DNA of 64,000 nucleotides from Propionibacterium sp. (GTDB lineage: Bacteria > Actinomycetota > Actinomycetes > Propionibacteriales > Propionibacteriaceae): the NCBI GenBank assembly GCA_012517405.1, contig JAAYVB010000004.1, forward strand, positions 124,001 to 188,000, read 5' to 3'. This document shows positions 42,131 to 50,428 of the stretch, one piece after another; the stretch's first letter is position 1, and every line of letters begins with the position of its first letter. Below the pieces are notes generated by a model. It was not told the DNA's origin, made no database searches, and was given only the letters and a program-made list of their open reading frames with translations. A program made the translations under genes and the position numbers.

Positions 42131-43815
42131 CCCGGCCGGGTCGTTCGGGCAGCGGAGGCGATTCACAGCGATTGCCAGTGCCGGTAACGGACCGCCCGGC
42201 GGCCGACCTGATGACCGACGTGGTCATCGTCGGCAGTACCCCCGGGGCGCTGTGTGCGGCCATCGCCTGCCGTCGGGCGGGTCTGGAGGTGCTGGTCGCC
42301 GAGCCCTCCGGCCAACTCGGCGGCATCGCCGCGACGCGGGGTGGGCGGCTGTGGCTGCCCGGCCGCGACGGCCCGACAGCCGATGACTACGCGTCGGCCC
42401 GCGATTATTTCGACCGCGTGGTGGGCGACTTCGAGCCATGCAGCAGTGCTCCCCGCCGGCATGCCTTCCTGACCGGCACGGCCGGGTTGGCGAGCTGGCT
42501 GGCTTCGCTGGGCGTCGATCTGGAACCGGATTCCGCCGGCGATGCCTACCCCGATATTCCGGGGGCGCTGGCGAGCGGCCGGGTGCTGAGGCCGGCGCTG
42601 GTGGAGACCACGGCGATCGGCCGGCTCGTGGAGTTCTTGCCGGCCGGCGGCGGCTCCGGCACCGACGGCGTTCTCGACAAGCTCGAACACGGCGCGCGCC
42701 GGGTGGGCGAATTCGCCCTGGGGCGCCGCTGGGGCGGCGGTGCGGTGGCGCTGGAGTCGGCGCTGCTGGCGGTCTGTCAGCGGCTGCAGGTGAACATCTG
42801 GTGGCAGGCTCCGGTGCGCCGGCTGGTGGTGGCCTCCACTGGTAACGACTTCGAGACGGCCGAGCGGGTCGCTGGTGTCGTCGTCGACCGAGGGGGCCGC
42901 ACGGTGCGGGTGCTGGCCGGTCGCGGGGTGGTTCTCGCCGAGGGTGGCTTCGAAGCCGATGCCGCGCTGCGCCGCGAGTTCCTGCCGAGGCCCTCTCGTC
43001 CGGATTGGACGATCGGCCTGCCATCCCGGGCCGGCGCCGACCAACTGGAATGGGCCGGCGAGCTCGGGCTCGGGCTGGCCGGGATGGGCTATGCCTGGTG
43101 GCGTCCTGGCTTGTGGGCCCCGGGTGTCCCGGTTCAGGACGCCGGACGCTCGCTGGCCGTGCCGCACGGCTTCGTCGTCGACTCGACCGGGCGCCGGTTC
43201 GTCAACGAAGCGTGCGCCGGAGTGGACTTTTGCCGCGCGCTGTATGCCAGATTCAACGATCTGGGGCCGCAGATGAGCGCCTGGCTGATCGTCGATTCCG
43301 ACCACCGCAGGCGCTACCCACTCGGTGACGTCGAGCCGGGGCGCCTGCCACGAGCAGCCGAGAAGTCGGGATTCGTGACCACGGCGAGCACCCTGCCCGA
43401 ACTGGCCTGGAAGATCAAGGTCGACGCGTCCGGGCTGCAGGCGACGGCCGGGCGGTTCGAGCGGCATGCCGCCGACGGCAACGACGAGGATTTTCAGCGC
43501 GGCGCGGGCACCGCCGATCGGGCCCGCGGCGACCGCAAGGCGCGTCCCAACCCCTGCCTGGGTGCGGTGTCCAAGCCGCCCTTCTACGCGGTTCGGGTGG
43601 TGCCGGCCGATCTGGGTACCAAGGGTGGTCTGCTGACCGACGAATTCAGCCGGGTATTGCGGGCCGATGGCGGGCCGATGCCTGGGCTGTGGGCGATCGG
43701 ATCCGCGGCGTCCTCGGTGACCGGCCCGGCCGATCCTGCCCCGGGGGTCGGGCTCGCCGAAGCGATGGTGGCCGGGCGCGCGGCCGCGGCGTCCATCGCG
43801 GCGTCTGCCTGGTGA
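42127..43815 (+). CDS. FAD-dependent oxidoreductase (FAD_binding_2; KstD/fumarate-reductase-like)
   Basis: This 562-residue flavoprotein has a Rossmann start DVVIVGSTPGALCAAIACRRAG; the usual GxGxxG reads GSTPGA. GLWAIGSAASSVTGPADPAPG with GLAEAMVAGRAAA near the end is the FAD-binding closure of the 3-ketosteroid dehydrogenase/fumarate reductase flavoprotein family. The substrate is unknown. GTG 42127 overlaps the ligase stop (GTGA); ATG 42211, which removes 28 disordered residues, is equally plausible. Confidence 0.8.
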   Translation: MTRPGRSGSGGDSQRLPVPVTDRPAADLMTDVVIVGSTPGALCAAIACRRAGLEVLVAEPSGQLGGIAATRGGRLWLPGRDGPTADDYASARDYFDRVVGDFEPCSSAPRRHAFLTGTAGLASWLASLGVDLEPDSAGDAYPDIPGALASGRVLRPALVETTAIGRLVEFLPAGGGSGTDGVLDKLEHGARRVGEFALGRRWGGGAVALESALLAVCQRLQVNIWWQAPVRRLVVASTGNDFETAERVAGVVVDRGGRTVRVLAGRGVVLAEGGFEADAALRREFLPRPSRPDWTIGLPSRAGADQLEWAGELGLGLAGMGYAWWRPGLWAPGVPVQDAGRSLAVPHGFVVDSTGRRFVNEACAGVDFCRALYARFNDLGPQMSAWLIVDSDHRRRYPLGDVEPGRLPRAAEKSGFVTTASTLPELAWKIKVDASGLQATAGRFERHAADGNDEDFQRGAGTADRARGDRKARPNPCLGAVSKPPFYAVRVVPADLGTKGGLLTDEFSRVLRADGGPMPGLWAIGSAASSVTGPADPAPGVGLAEAMVAGRAAAASIAASAW

Positions 43816-43849
43816 GGCCGAGGGATTGAACCGATCCGGCGTCCGGGGG

Positions 43850-44428
43850 TCAGCCTTGCGGCGTCTCCTCCGGAAGCCGCAGTAGGGCGACCGCCTGCTT
43901 CAGGTAGACCCGCTCGTCGAAGCCCTCCACGAGGACCCGCTGCGACGCGTAACCCAAAGTCAGCCCGACGAGCAGTTGGCTGTAGCCCTCGATCCGGGCG
44001 GCCGGAACGTCGTTCAGCCGCGCCCAGGCCTGCATGGTTTCCTCGACCGAATCGCGCAGCATCGAGAACTCGGCCCGCAGCCGGCGGCCCAGCGCGTCGT
44101 CGGTGATCGCACCCGCGCCGAGCTGGGCCAGCAATTCGCCCAGCTCGGGGGCCAGTTCGAGGGCGCTCATCGCATACGAAGCCAGCTGGGCGGGCGAGGC
44201 CGGGCGGTCCAGGTATTCCTTCAGAGCCGCCAGCGGAATGGAGATCGCGGACCGCGCCACCTCGACGACGACCGCATTCTTTCCGCTGAAGTGATGGTAG
44301 ATCGCCCCCGCCGAGGTGCCGGACGCCGCAACCAGCTGCGCCACCGAGGTGCCCTGCACGCCATGCTGACGGATCAACATGGCAGCGGCCTCGATGATGG
44401 CGTTCCTGCTGGTCGATTTCTCGTTCAC
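43850..44428 (-). CDS. TetR-family regulator
   Basis: The 192-residue protein has the TetR HTH at residues 8-50 (RNAIIEAAAMLIRQHGVQGT, SVAQLVAASGTSAGAIYHHF) and a C-terminal ligand domain of the TetR_C_11/LmrA type. It is divergent from the giant activase/dehydratase gene. Two matching palindromes in the shared 212-bp region are its likely operators. The inducer may be a CoA ester or fatty acid, judging by neighbours; this is inference. Confidence 0.9.
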   Translation of the reverse strand: MNEKSTSRNAIIEAAAMLIRQHGVQGTSVAQLVAASGTSAGAIYHHFSGKNAVVVEVARSAISIPLAALKEYLDRPASPAQLASYAMSALELAPELGELLAQLGAGAITDDALGRRLRAEFSMLRDSVEETMQAWARLNDVPAARIEGYSQLLVGLTLGYASQRVLVEGFDERVYLKQAVALLRLPEETPQG

Positions 44429-44561
44429 AGATCAACCTTAAGCTCGCCGCACCCGTTGCACGGCAGGCGTGGCCACACCCACCGGTAGTCGCACCGGGTC
44501 CAGGACCGCGCCAGCCGGTATTGAACTTTCAACTAAGGACGCACTAGGGCATTCGGATTGG

Positions 44562-44575
44562 AGAACGATCGTTCT
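44562..44575. promoter_or_regulatory. TetR-type operator 1 before the activase/dehydratase gene
   Basis: AGAACGATCGTTCT is a perfect 14-bp palindrome. It shares the AGAA-N6-TTCT pattern with the site at 44600-44613, 38 bp away, and stands between the divergent TetR gene and the large dehydratase-type gene. Confidence 0.65.
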
Positions 44576-44597
44576 GTGGGTTACCGTGAATACACGA

Positions 44598-44615
44598 ACA
44601 GAATGAGCGTTCTGT
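44598..44615. promoter_or_regulatory. TetR-type operator 2 before the activase/dehydratase gene
   Basis: ACAGAA-TGAGCG-TTCTGT is an inverted repeat whose core AGAATGAGCGTTCT matches site 1 in 12 of 14 positions. It lies 26-43 bases before ATG 44641, so a bound repressor would block initiation. Confidence 0.65.
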
Positions 44616-44640
44616 CACATCCAGGCTCATGAAGGACGAC

Positions 44641-47600
44641 ATGACCACCACACTGTCTCTGGGACTCGATGTAGGTTCGACCACGGTCAAAGCAGTGGTG
44701 ACCGATGGCAACCGGATCTTGTTCAGCGATTACCGTCGCCATAATGCCGATGTGCGTGGCGAGCTGGCCAAGTTGCTGCGTGACATCGAGAAGCAGTTCC
44801 CGACCGACACCGTCTGCGTGGCGATGACCGGCTCGGGTGGGTTGGGTGTCGCCAAGGCGATGGGTGTCCAGTTCGTCCAGGAGGTGATTGCCTCCACGGC
44901 GGCGATCGAGCGGCTCAACCCCGATGTCGATGTGATGATCGAACTCGGCGGCGAGGACGCCAAGATCACCTACCTGCACCCGGTGCCCGAACAGCGCATG
45001 AACGGCACCTGCGCCGGCGGTACCGGCGCCTTCATCGACCAGATGGCCACGCTGCTCAAAGTGGACGCCACCGGCCTCAACGATCTGGCCGCCGACTACG
45101 AGAATCTGTATCCGATCGCGTCGCGCTGCGGTGTCTTCGCGAAGACCGATGTGCAGCCGCTGCTCAATCAGGGCGCGGCGCATTCCGATATCGCGGCGTC
45201 GGTCTTCCAGGCTGTTGCCACGCAGACCGTCGCCGGTCTGGCCTGCGGACGCCCGATCCGCGGCAAGGTCATTTTCCTCGGCGGCCCGCTGCACTTCCTG
45301 CCCGAGTTGCGGGCGGCCTTCGTCCGCGCCCTGACCGACAATGTGGACGAGTTCGTCAACCCCGACAACGGCCAGCTCTACGTGGCCCTCGGCGCGGCTT
45401 TCAGCGCTCAGGGCCCGGCCCTGAGCCTGCCCCATCTGGCCAACGAACTCGCCAATGCCAACCAGATCGTGATGACCACCCGGACCATGCGTCCGCTGTT
45501 CTTGAACGAGCAGGAGAAGCAGGAGTTCCGGGAACGGCACGCCAAGGCCGACGTCCCGCAGGGCAGCCTCGACGGGGTCACCGGGCCGGTCTGGCTGGGC
45601 ATCGATGCCGGTTCGACCACCATCAAGTCGGTCGTGCTGGACGCCGAGGGCACCATCGTCCATTCGACTTACGACTCCAATCAGGGAGATCCGGTCAAGG
45701 CCGCCGTCGCCATCGCGAAGGACGTCATCGCGGCTCTCCCGCACGGTGCCTTCATCGGGCGCGCCTGCGTCACCGGCTACGGAGAAGACCTGGTCAAGGC
45801 CGCATTGCACGCCGATGAGGGCGAGATCGAGACGATGGCGCACTACCGTGCGGCGTCCGCGGTCTGCCCGGGAGTGACCAGCCTGCTCGACATCGGCGGC
45901 CAGGACATGAAGTTCATCAAGATCCGCAACGAAGCGGTCGACTCGATCTCGGTCAACGAGGCCTGCTCGGCCGGGTGCGGCTCGTTCTTGCAGACCTTCG
46001 CCGAGACCATGAATACCGATGTCCGCAACTTCGCGAGGGTCGGCCTGGAGTCATCGGCGCCGGTCGACCTGGGCAGCCGTTGCACCGTCTTCATGAATTC
46101 CTCGGTCAAGCAGGCCCAGAAGGAAGGCGCCTCGATCGGCGATATCTCCGCCGGACTGAGCTACTCGGTCGTCCGCAACGCCTTGTACAAGGTGATGAAG
46201 ATGCGTGACAGCTCCGAGCTCGGTGACAAGGTGGTGGCCCAGGGCGGCACGTTCCTGAACGATGCGGTGCTGAGGGCGTTCGAACTGCAGACCGGTATCG
46301 AGGTCGTGCGTCCCAACATTTCGGGTCTGATGGGTGCCTACGGTGCGGCGCTGACCGCCCGGATGCATTACGAGCCGGGCGCGGTCTCGGCGATGATGGA
46401 ACGCAACCTGGACGGTTTCACCGTCACCAGTGCGCAGCGCACCTGCCAGCTCTGCCAGAACCACTGCAAGCTGACCATCACCAATTTCGACGACGGAGCC
46501 CGGCATGTCTCGGGCAACCGCTGCGAGCGCGGCGCCTCGCTGGATGCCAAGCCCAAGAAGTCGGAGATCCCGAACCTGTACGACTACAAGTACAAGCGGG
46601 TCTTCGGCTACCGCCGGCTGACCGACGCCAAGGCGACCCGCGGGGAGATCGGCATTCCCCGTGCGCTGGGCATCTACGAGGACTACCCGCTGTGGTTCAC
46701 GATCCTCACCGAACTCGGCTTCAAGGTCGTCATCTCGGGACGCAGCAGTCACGATCTGTTCCAGACCGGCATGGAATCGATCCCCTCCGAGAACGTCTGC
46801 TATCCGGCCAAGATCGCTCACGGCCACATCGAATGGCTGCTCGACAAGGGCATCAAGACGATCTTCATGCCGTGCGTCAACTACGAGCGCAAGCAGTTCG
46901 ACGAAGCCGACAACAACTACAACTGCCCGATCGTGGCGTTCTACCCGCAGGTGCTGGAGAAGAACGTCGAGCGGTTGCGGGATCCGGACGTCAGGTTCCT
47001 CGACCCCTTCATCAACCTGAACAACCCGGAGAAGCTGGCCGAACGCATCGTCGACATCTTCGCCGACTGGAATGTCAGCCTGGCCGAGGCCAAGGGTGCG
47101 GTGGCGGCCGGCTATGCCGAACTCGATCAGGTGCACGCCGACATCAGGGCCGAGGGCGATCGGGCCCTGCAATACATGCGTGAGAAGGGCATCCGCGGCA
47201 TCGTGCTGGCCGGTCGGCCGTATCACATCGATCCCGAGATCAACCATGGCGTCCCCGAGATGATCACCACGCTGGGCATGGCGGTGCTCAGCGAGGATGC
47301 GCTGACCAACGGCATGACGACTTCGCGGATGGAGCGTCCGCTACGGGTCCGCGACCAGTGGACCTACCACACCAGGCTCTACGAGGCCGCCGCGCAGGTG
47401 GGGACCGAACCCGATCTCAACATCGTGCAGCTCAACAGCTTCGGCTGCGGCGTGGACGCAGTCACCACCGACCAGGTGCAGGAGATCTTGGAGAAGGTCG
47501 GCGATGTCTACACCGTGCTGAAGATCGACGAGGTCTCCAACCTGGGCGCCGCCAAGATCCGGCTGCGTTCGCTGCAGGCGGCGACCAAGGAGCGCCCGGC

Positions 47601-49029
47601 GTTCGATCCCAGCACCGAGATCGACACCACCGGCCCGAACCCCGTCTACGGACTGGCCGAGCGCGAGACGCACACCGTCTACGTGCCGCAGATGGCGCCG
47701 ATTCACTTCCGGATGCTGGAGACTGTCTTGAGGCGCTCGGGCATCAAGGCCGAAGTGCTGGAGCATGCGTCGGTCGAAGATGTCGAGTGCGGCCTGCGCC
47801 ATGTCAACAACGATGCTTGCTACCCGGCGATCATGGTGATCGGCCAGCTCATCAACAAGTTCGTCCAGGGCGGGGCCGATCCCGACAACTCGACGGTGGC
47901 GATCACCCAGACCGGTGGCATGTGCCGCGCGACGAACTATCTCGGCCTGCTGCGTAAGGGCCTGAAGGATGCCGGCTACCCGCAGGTGCCGGTGCTCGCG
48001 GTGAGTGCCCAGGGACTCGAATCGAACCCCGGCTTCAAGTTGAGTGCGGCCATGGTGCACCGCAGCATCGAGGCACTGGTGCTCGGTGATCTGTTGCAGA
48101 TCGTGCTGCTGCGGGTGCGTCCCTATGAGCGTGATGAGGGTTCGGCGATGGCGCTCTACCGTCGCTGGGACGCCATCACCCGGGAGTTCTTCGACAACGG
48201 CGGCTGGTCGCCGACGCTACGGCGCCGCATCGGTTTCACCTGGCTTATCAACCAGATCGTCCGGGAGTTCGACAAACTGCCGCTGCTCAACATTCCGCGC
48301 AAGCCACGGGTGGGCGTGGTCGGCGAGATCCTGGTGAAGTTCCAGCCGGACGCAAACAACGATGCGGTGCGGGTGATCGAGGAGGAGGGCTGCGAGGCGG
48401 TACTGCCCGGCTTGGCCGCGTTCTTCCTGCAGGGCATGTACACCTCCGACTACAAGTGGGACACCTTCGGCATCGGCACCATGAAGGGCCGGATGGGTAA
48501 CAGGTTCGGGGTCTGGGCGATCGAGCAGTACGAACGCCGCATGCACAAGGCGCTGGCCGCGACGAACGGCAAGTTCGATGTGCCGGAGTCCATCGAGCAG
48601 CTGGCCGAGAAGGCGAAGACCGTGATCTCGCTCGGCACCCAGGCCGGCGAGGGCTGGTTGCTGGTCGGCGAGATGATCGAGCTGATCCAGCACGGGACGC
48701 CGAACATCATCTGCGCTCAGCCGTTCGCCTGCCTGCCGAACCACGTTGTCGGACGCGGAATCTTCGCCGAACTGCGGCGTCAGTACCCGAGCGCCAACGT
48801 CGTGTCGATCGACTACGATCCGGGCGCCTCCGAGGTCAACCAGCTGAACCGCATCAAGCTGATGGTCGCCACCGCGCACAAGAACGCCGGCACGCTGAGC
48901 ACCTGGACGGATGCGGATTCCGAGTTCGAGCCGACCGGCCGTGAGGTCAAGACCGTGCAGAAGCTGGTGGGCGCCGGCACTGGTGGGTCCGGGCCGATTC
49001 CGCTGGGCATCACGCCCGTCCTGCGCTGA
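44641..49029 (+). CDS. Giant acyl-CoA dehydratase activase / 2-hydroxyacyl-CoA-dehydratase-type protein
   Basis: The 1462-residue single chain has two BadF/BcrA-type ASKHA activase domains: GLDVGSTT near residue 10 with ELGGEDAK and CAGGTGAF, and GIDAGSTT near residue 322 with DIGGQDMK and CSAGCGSF. A Cys-rich link (TCQLCQNHCKL, about 600) and DUF2229-like and HgdB-like regions follow to the C-terminus. In two-component systems the activase injects one electron from its [4Fe-4S] cluster, with ATP, into a dehydratase carrying Fe-S clusters. Here activator and acceptor are fused. Similar large fused proteins exist in clostridia and some actinobacteria but have no proven substrate. ATG 44641 has AAGGA upstream; ATG 44629 is an alternative. 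Under TetR-type operators. Confidence 0.85.
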   Translation: MTTTLSLGLDVGSTTVKAVVTDGNRILFSDYRRHNADVRGELAKLLRDIEKQFPTDTVCVAMTGSGGLGVAKAMGVQFVQEVIASTAAIERLNPDVDVMIELGGEDAKITYLHPVPEQRMNGTCAGGTGAFIDQMATLLKVDATGLNDLAADYENLYPIASRCGVFAKTDVQPLLNQGAAHSDIAASVFQAVATQTVAGLACGRPIRGKVIFLGGPLHFLPELRAAFVRALTDNVDEFVNPDNGQLYVALGAAFSAQGPALSLPHLANELANANQIVMTTRTMRPLFLNEQEKQEFRERHAKADVPQGSLDGVTGPVWLGIDAGSTTIKSVVLDAEGTIVHSTYDSNQGDPVKAAVAIAKDVIAALPHGAFIGRACVTGYGEDLVKAALHADEGEIETMAHYRAASAVCPGVTSLLDIGGQDMKFIKIRNEAVDSISVNEACSAGCGSFLQTFAETMNTDVRNFARVGLESSAPVDLGSRCTVFMNSSVKQAQKEGASIGDISAGLSYSVVRNALYKVMKMRDSSELGDKVVAQGGTFLNDAVLRAFELQTGIEVVRPNISGLMGAYGAALTARMHYEPGAVSAMMERNLDGFTVTSAQRTCQLCQNHCKLTITNFDDGARHVSGNRCERGASLDAKPKKSEIPNLYDYKYKRVFGYRRLTDAKATRGEIGIPRALGIYEDYPLWFTILTELGFKVVISGRSSHDLFQTGMESIPSENVCYPAKIAHGHIEWLLDKGIKTIFMPCVNYERKQFDEADNNYNCPIVAFYPQVLEKNVERLRDPDVRFLDPFINLNNPEKLAERIVDIFADWNVSLAEAKGAVAAGYAELDQVHADIRAEGDRALQYMREKGIRGIVLAGRPYHIDPEINHGVPEMITTLGMAVLSEDALTNGMTTSRMERPLRVRDQWTYHTRLYEAAAQVGTEPDLNIVQLNSFGCGVDAVTTDQVQEILEKVGDVYTVLKIDEVSNLGAAKIRLRSLQAATKERPAFDPSTEIDTTGPNPVYGLAERETHTVYVPQMAPIHFRMLETVLRRSGIKAEVLEHASVEDVECGLRHVNNDACYPAIMVIGQLINKFVQGGADPDNSTVAITQTGGMCRATNYLGLLRKGLKDAGYPQVPVLAVSAQGLESNPGFKLSAAMVHRSIEALVLGDLLQIVLLRVRPYERDEGSAMALYRRWDAITREFFDNGGWSPTLRRRIGFTWLINQIVREFDKLPLLNIPRKPRVGVVGEILVKFQPDANNDAVRVIEEEGCEAVLPGLAAFFLQGMYTSDYKWDTFGIGTMKGRMGNRFGVWAIEQYERRMHKALAATNGKFDVPESIEQLAEKAKTVISLGTQAGEGWLLVGEMIELIQHGTPNIICAQPFACLPNHVVGRGIFAELRRQYPSANVVSIDYDPGASEVNQLNRIKLMVATAHKNAGTLSTWTDADSEFEPTGREVKTVQKLVGAGTGGSGPIPLGITPVLR

Positions 49030-50359
49030 CGTCGCACGGCTGGGGTGCGGGTATGAGTATCTGGGTGGTTCCGGATGGGGTGACTTCGTAGCGGTAGCCG
49101 TGGGGTGAGGTCCAGCGGAATACACCGGAGGTGGGTTGTTCGAGTTTCCATCTGCCGTGGGTTTTCGCTCGGTGCGTCTTGCGGGATAGCGGTCCGAGGT
49201 TGTCGAGGCGGGTTTGGCCGGGTAAGCCGTCGACATAAGGGATGGTGTGATCCATGTCGCAGCGGCTGGCTTTGCGGGTGCCCCATGGGAACACGTCGAC
49301 GGGGTTGCGCTGTTCGACGGCGAACCGCATCCGGGTAGGGGTTTCGTAGGCGTCGGCTGGTGCCATCTGGGTGGGGTCGATGACCGGTCGGATGATCACT
49401 TTCGAACCGGCGAGAAATCGCGGTAGCTGGTTGGTGAGGATCGGACCCCAGTCCTCTACCCTGGCTACCCCAGTCGCCGGGCCACGATCTATGGCAGACA
49501 GCGCAGGATCGGCAGCCGAGATATGCACCACGAGTGTGTGGATCGGTCGATCGGTGTGGCCTGCTCCCTTTCGGGTGGGGGTGTCTGTGGGGATGTCGTG
49601 GATTCTGCGGTAGGCGTCGCGGACCAGCATCCCGAAGGCGGCGGCCCGCCGACGATCCAGATCGGCACCGGCGAACACCTCGGGTTTGGTGGGTAGGGTC
49701 TTGGCGAGCTGGCTGAGCACATGGTCGAACATGATCCCGTCCACTGGGTTGACCAGACCCCAGAAACTGACGTGGCCGTCTTCGATCCGGGAAACCCGAA
49801 CATGACGGGCCTGACGCCGCGCCTCGGCACGGCGGCAGGCAAGCTCAGTGTCGGCGGCCACGATCTGGCCGGGCAGCGCTTTCATGAGCCGGGGGAATGG
49901 CAGCTTGCCCACCCCGGTGCTCATGGCGCGATCGACCGTCAAGGCGGCTTCACTGGACAGATGCGAGCATGCGGCACAGATCTTGGTCGCCTGCCACACC
50001 CGGATCTTGCCCGCCAGAATTGCTTTCCACAACAGCGGATGCCGATGCCGCAGATCTAGTGCGCCACCGATCCGGCAGATCGCCGACTGGGGCGAAATAC
50101 CCAGCAGCCCGCCGATCTCCAGCCCCAGGAATTCGCCGACCTCGGGAGTGCCATCATGGCCGGGCCGCATCAGTGCTTCGATACCTTCACCTACCGCGGT
50201 CGGGTCGATCTGCCACAGATCAGCGGCATGGGTGATCGCCACGAGTTCGGCGACCTCGGCAGCAACCAGCTGCCGGTGCGCGTGATTCAACGCATCGAAC
50301 GCTTCACTGCTGGTCTTCGGGTCGACCAGCAGCGAAGGGACGCGGGTGAGATCCTCCAT
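49010..50359 (-). CDS. DUF222/HNH endonuclease-domain protein (13E12-like)
   Basis: The 449-residue protein has an N-terminal DUF222 region (HAHRQLVAAEVAELVAITHA...) and a C-terminal HNH nuclease motif: CDMDHTIPYVDG, then NLGPLSRKTHRAKTHG. This is the 13E12 repeat-type family, abundant in actinobacteria, of unclear function. A perfect LexA box 14 bases upstream of its start indicates induction by DNA damage, as known for mycobacterial 13E12 members. The stop region overlaps the end of the giant dehydratase gene by 20 bases. Confidence 0.9.
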   Translation of the reverse strand: MEDLTRVPSLLVDPKTSSEAFDALNHAHRQLVAAEVAELVAITHAADLWQIDPTAVGEGIEALMRPGHDGTPEVGEFLGLEIGGLLGISPQSAICRIGGALDLRHRHPLLWKAILAGKIRVWQATKICAACSHLSSEAALTVDRAMSTGVGKLPFPRLMKALPGQIVAADTELACRRAEARRQARHVRVSRIEDGHVSFWGLVNPVDGIMFDHVLSQLAKTLPTKPEVFAGADLDRRRAAAFGMLVRDAYRRIHDIPTDTPTRKGAGHTDRPIHTLVVHISAADPALSAIDRGPATGVARVEDWGPILTNQLPRFLAGSKVIIRPVIDPTQMAPADAYETPTRMRFAVEQRNPVDVFPWGTRKASRCDMDHTIPYVDGLPGQTRLDNLGPLSRKTHRAKTHGRWKLEQPTSGVFRWTSPHGYRYEVTPSGTTQILIPAPQPCDVSAGRA

Positions 50360-50372
50360 AACTAAAGTTTAC

Positions 50373-50388
50373 TCGAACATACGTTCGA
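50373..50388. promoter_or_regulatory. LexA (SOS) box
   Basis: TCGAACATACGTTCGA matches the actinobacterial LexA consensus TCGAAC-N4-GTTCGA perfectly. It lies 14 bases upstream of the DUF222/HNH start and 55 bases before no other start, since the next gene on that side ends here. Confidence 0.9.
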
Positions 50389-50428
50389 ATATGAGGCTTT
50401 CGCGACATATCCTCAGGGAATCTCCGCC

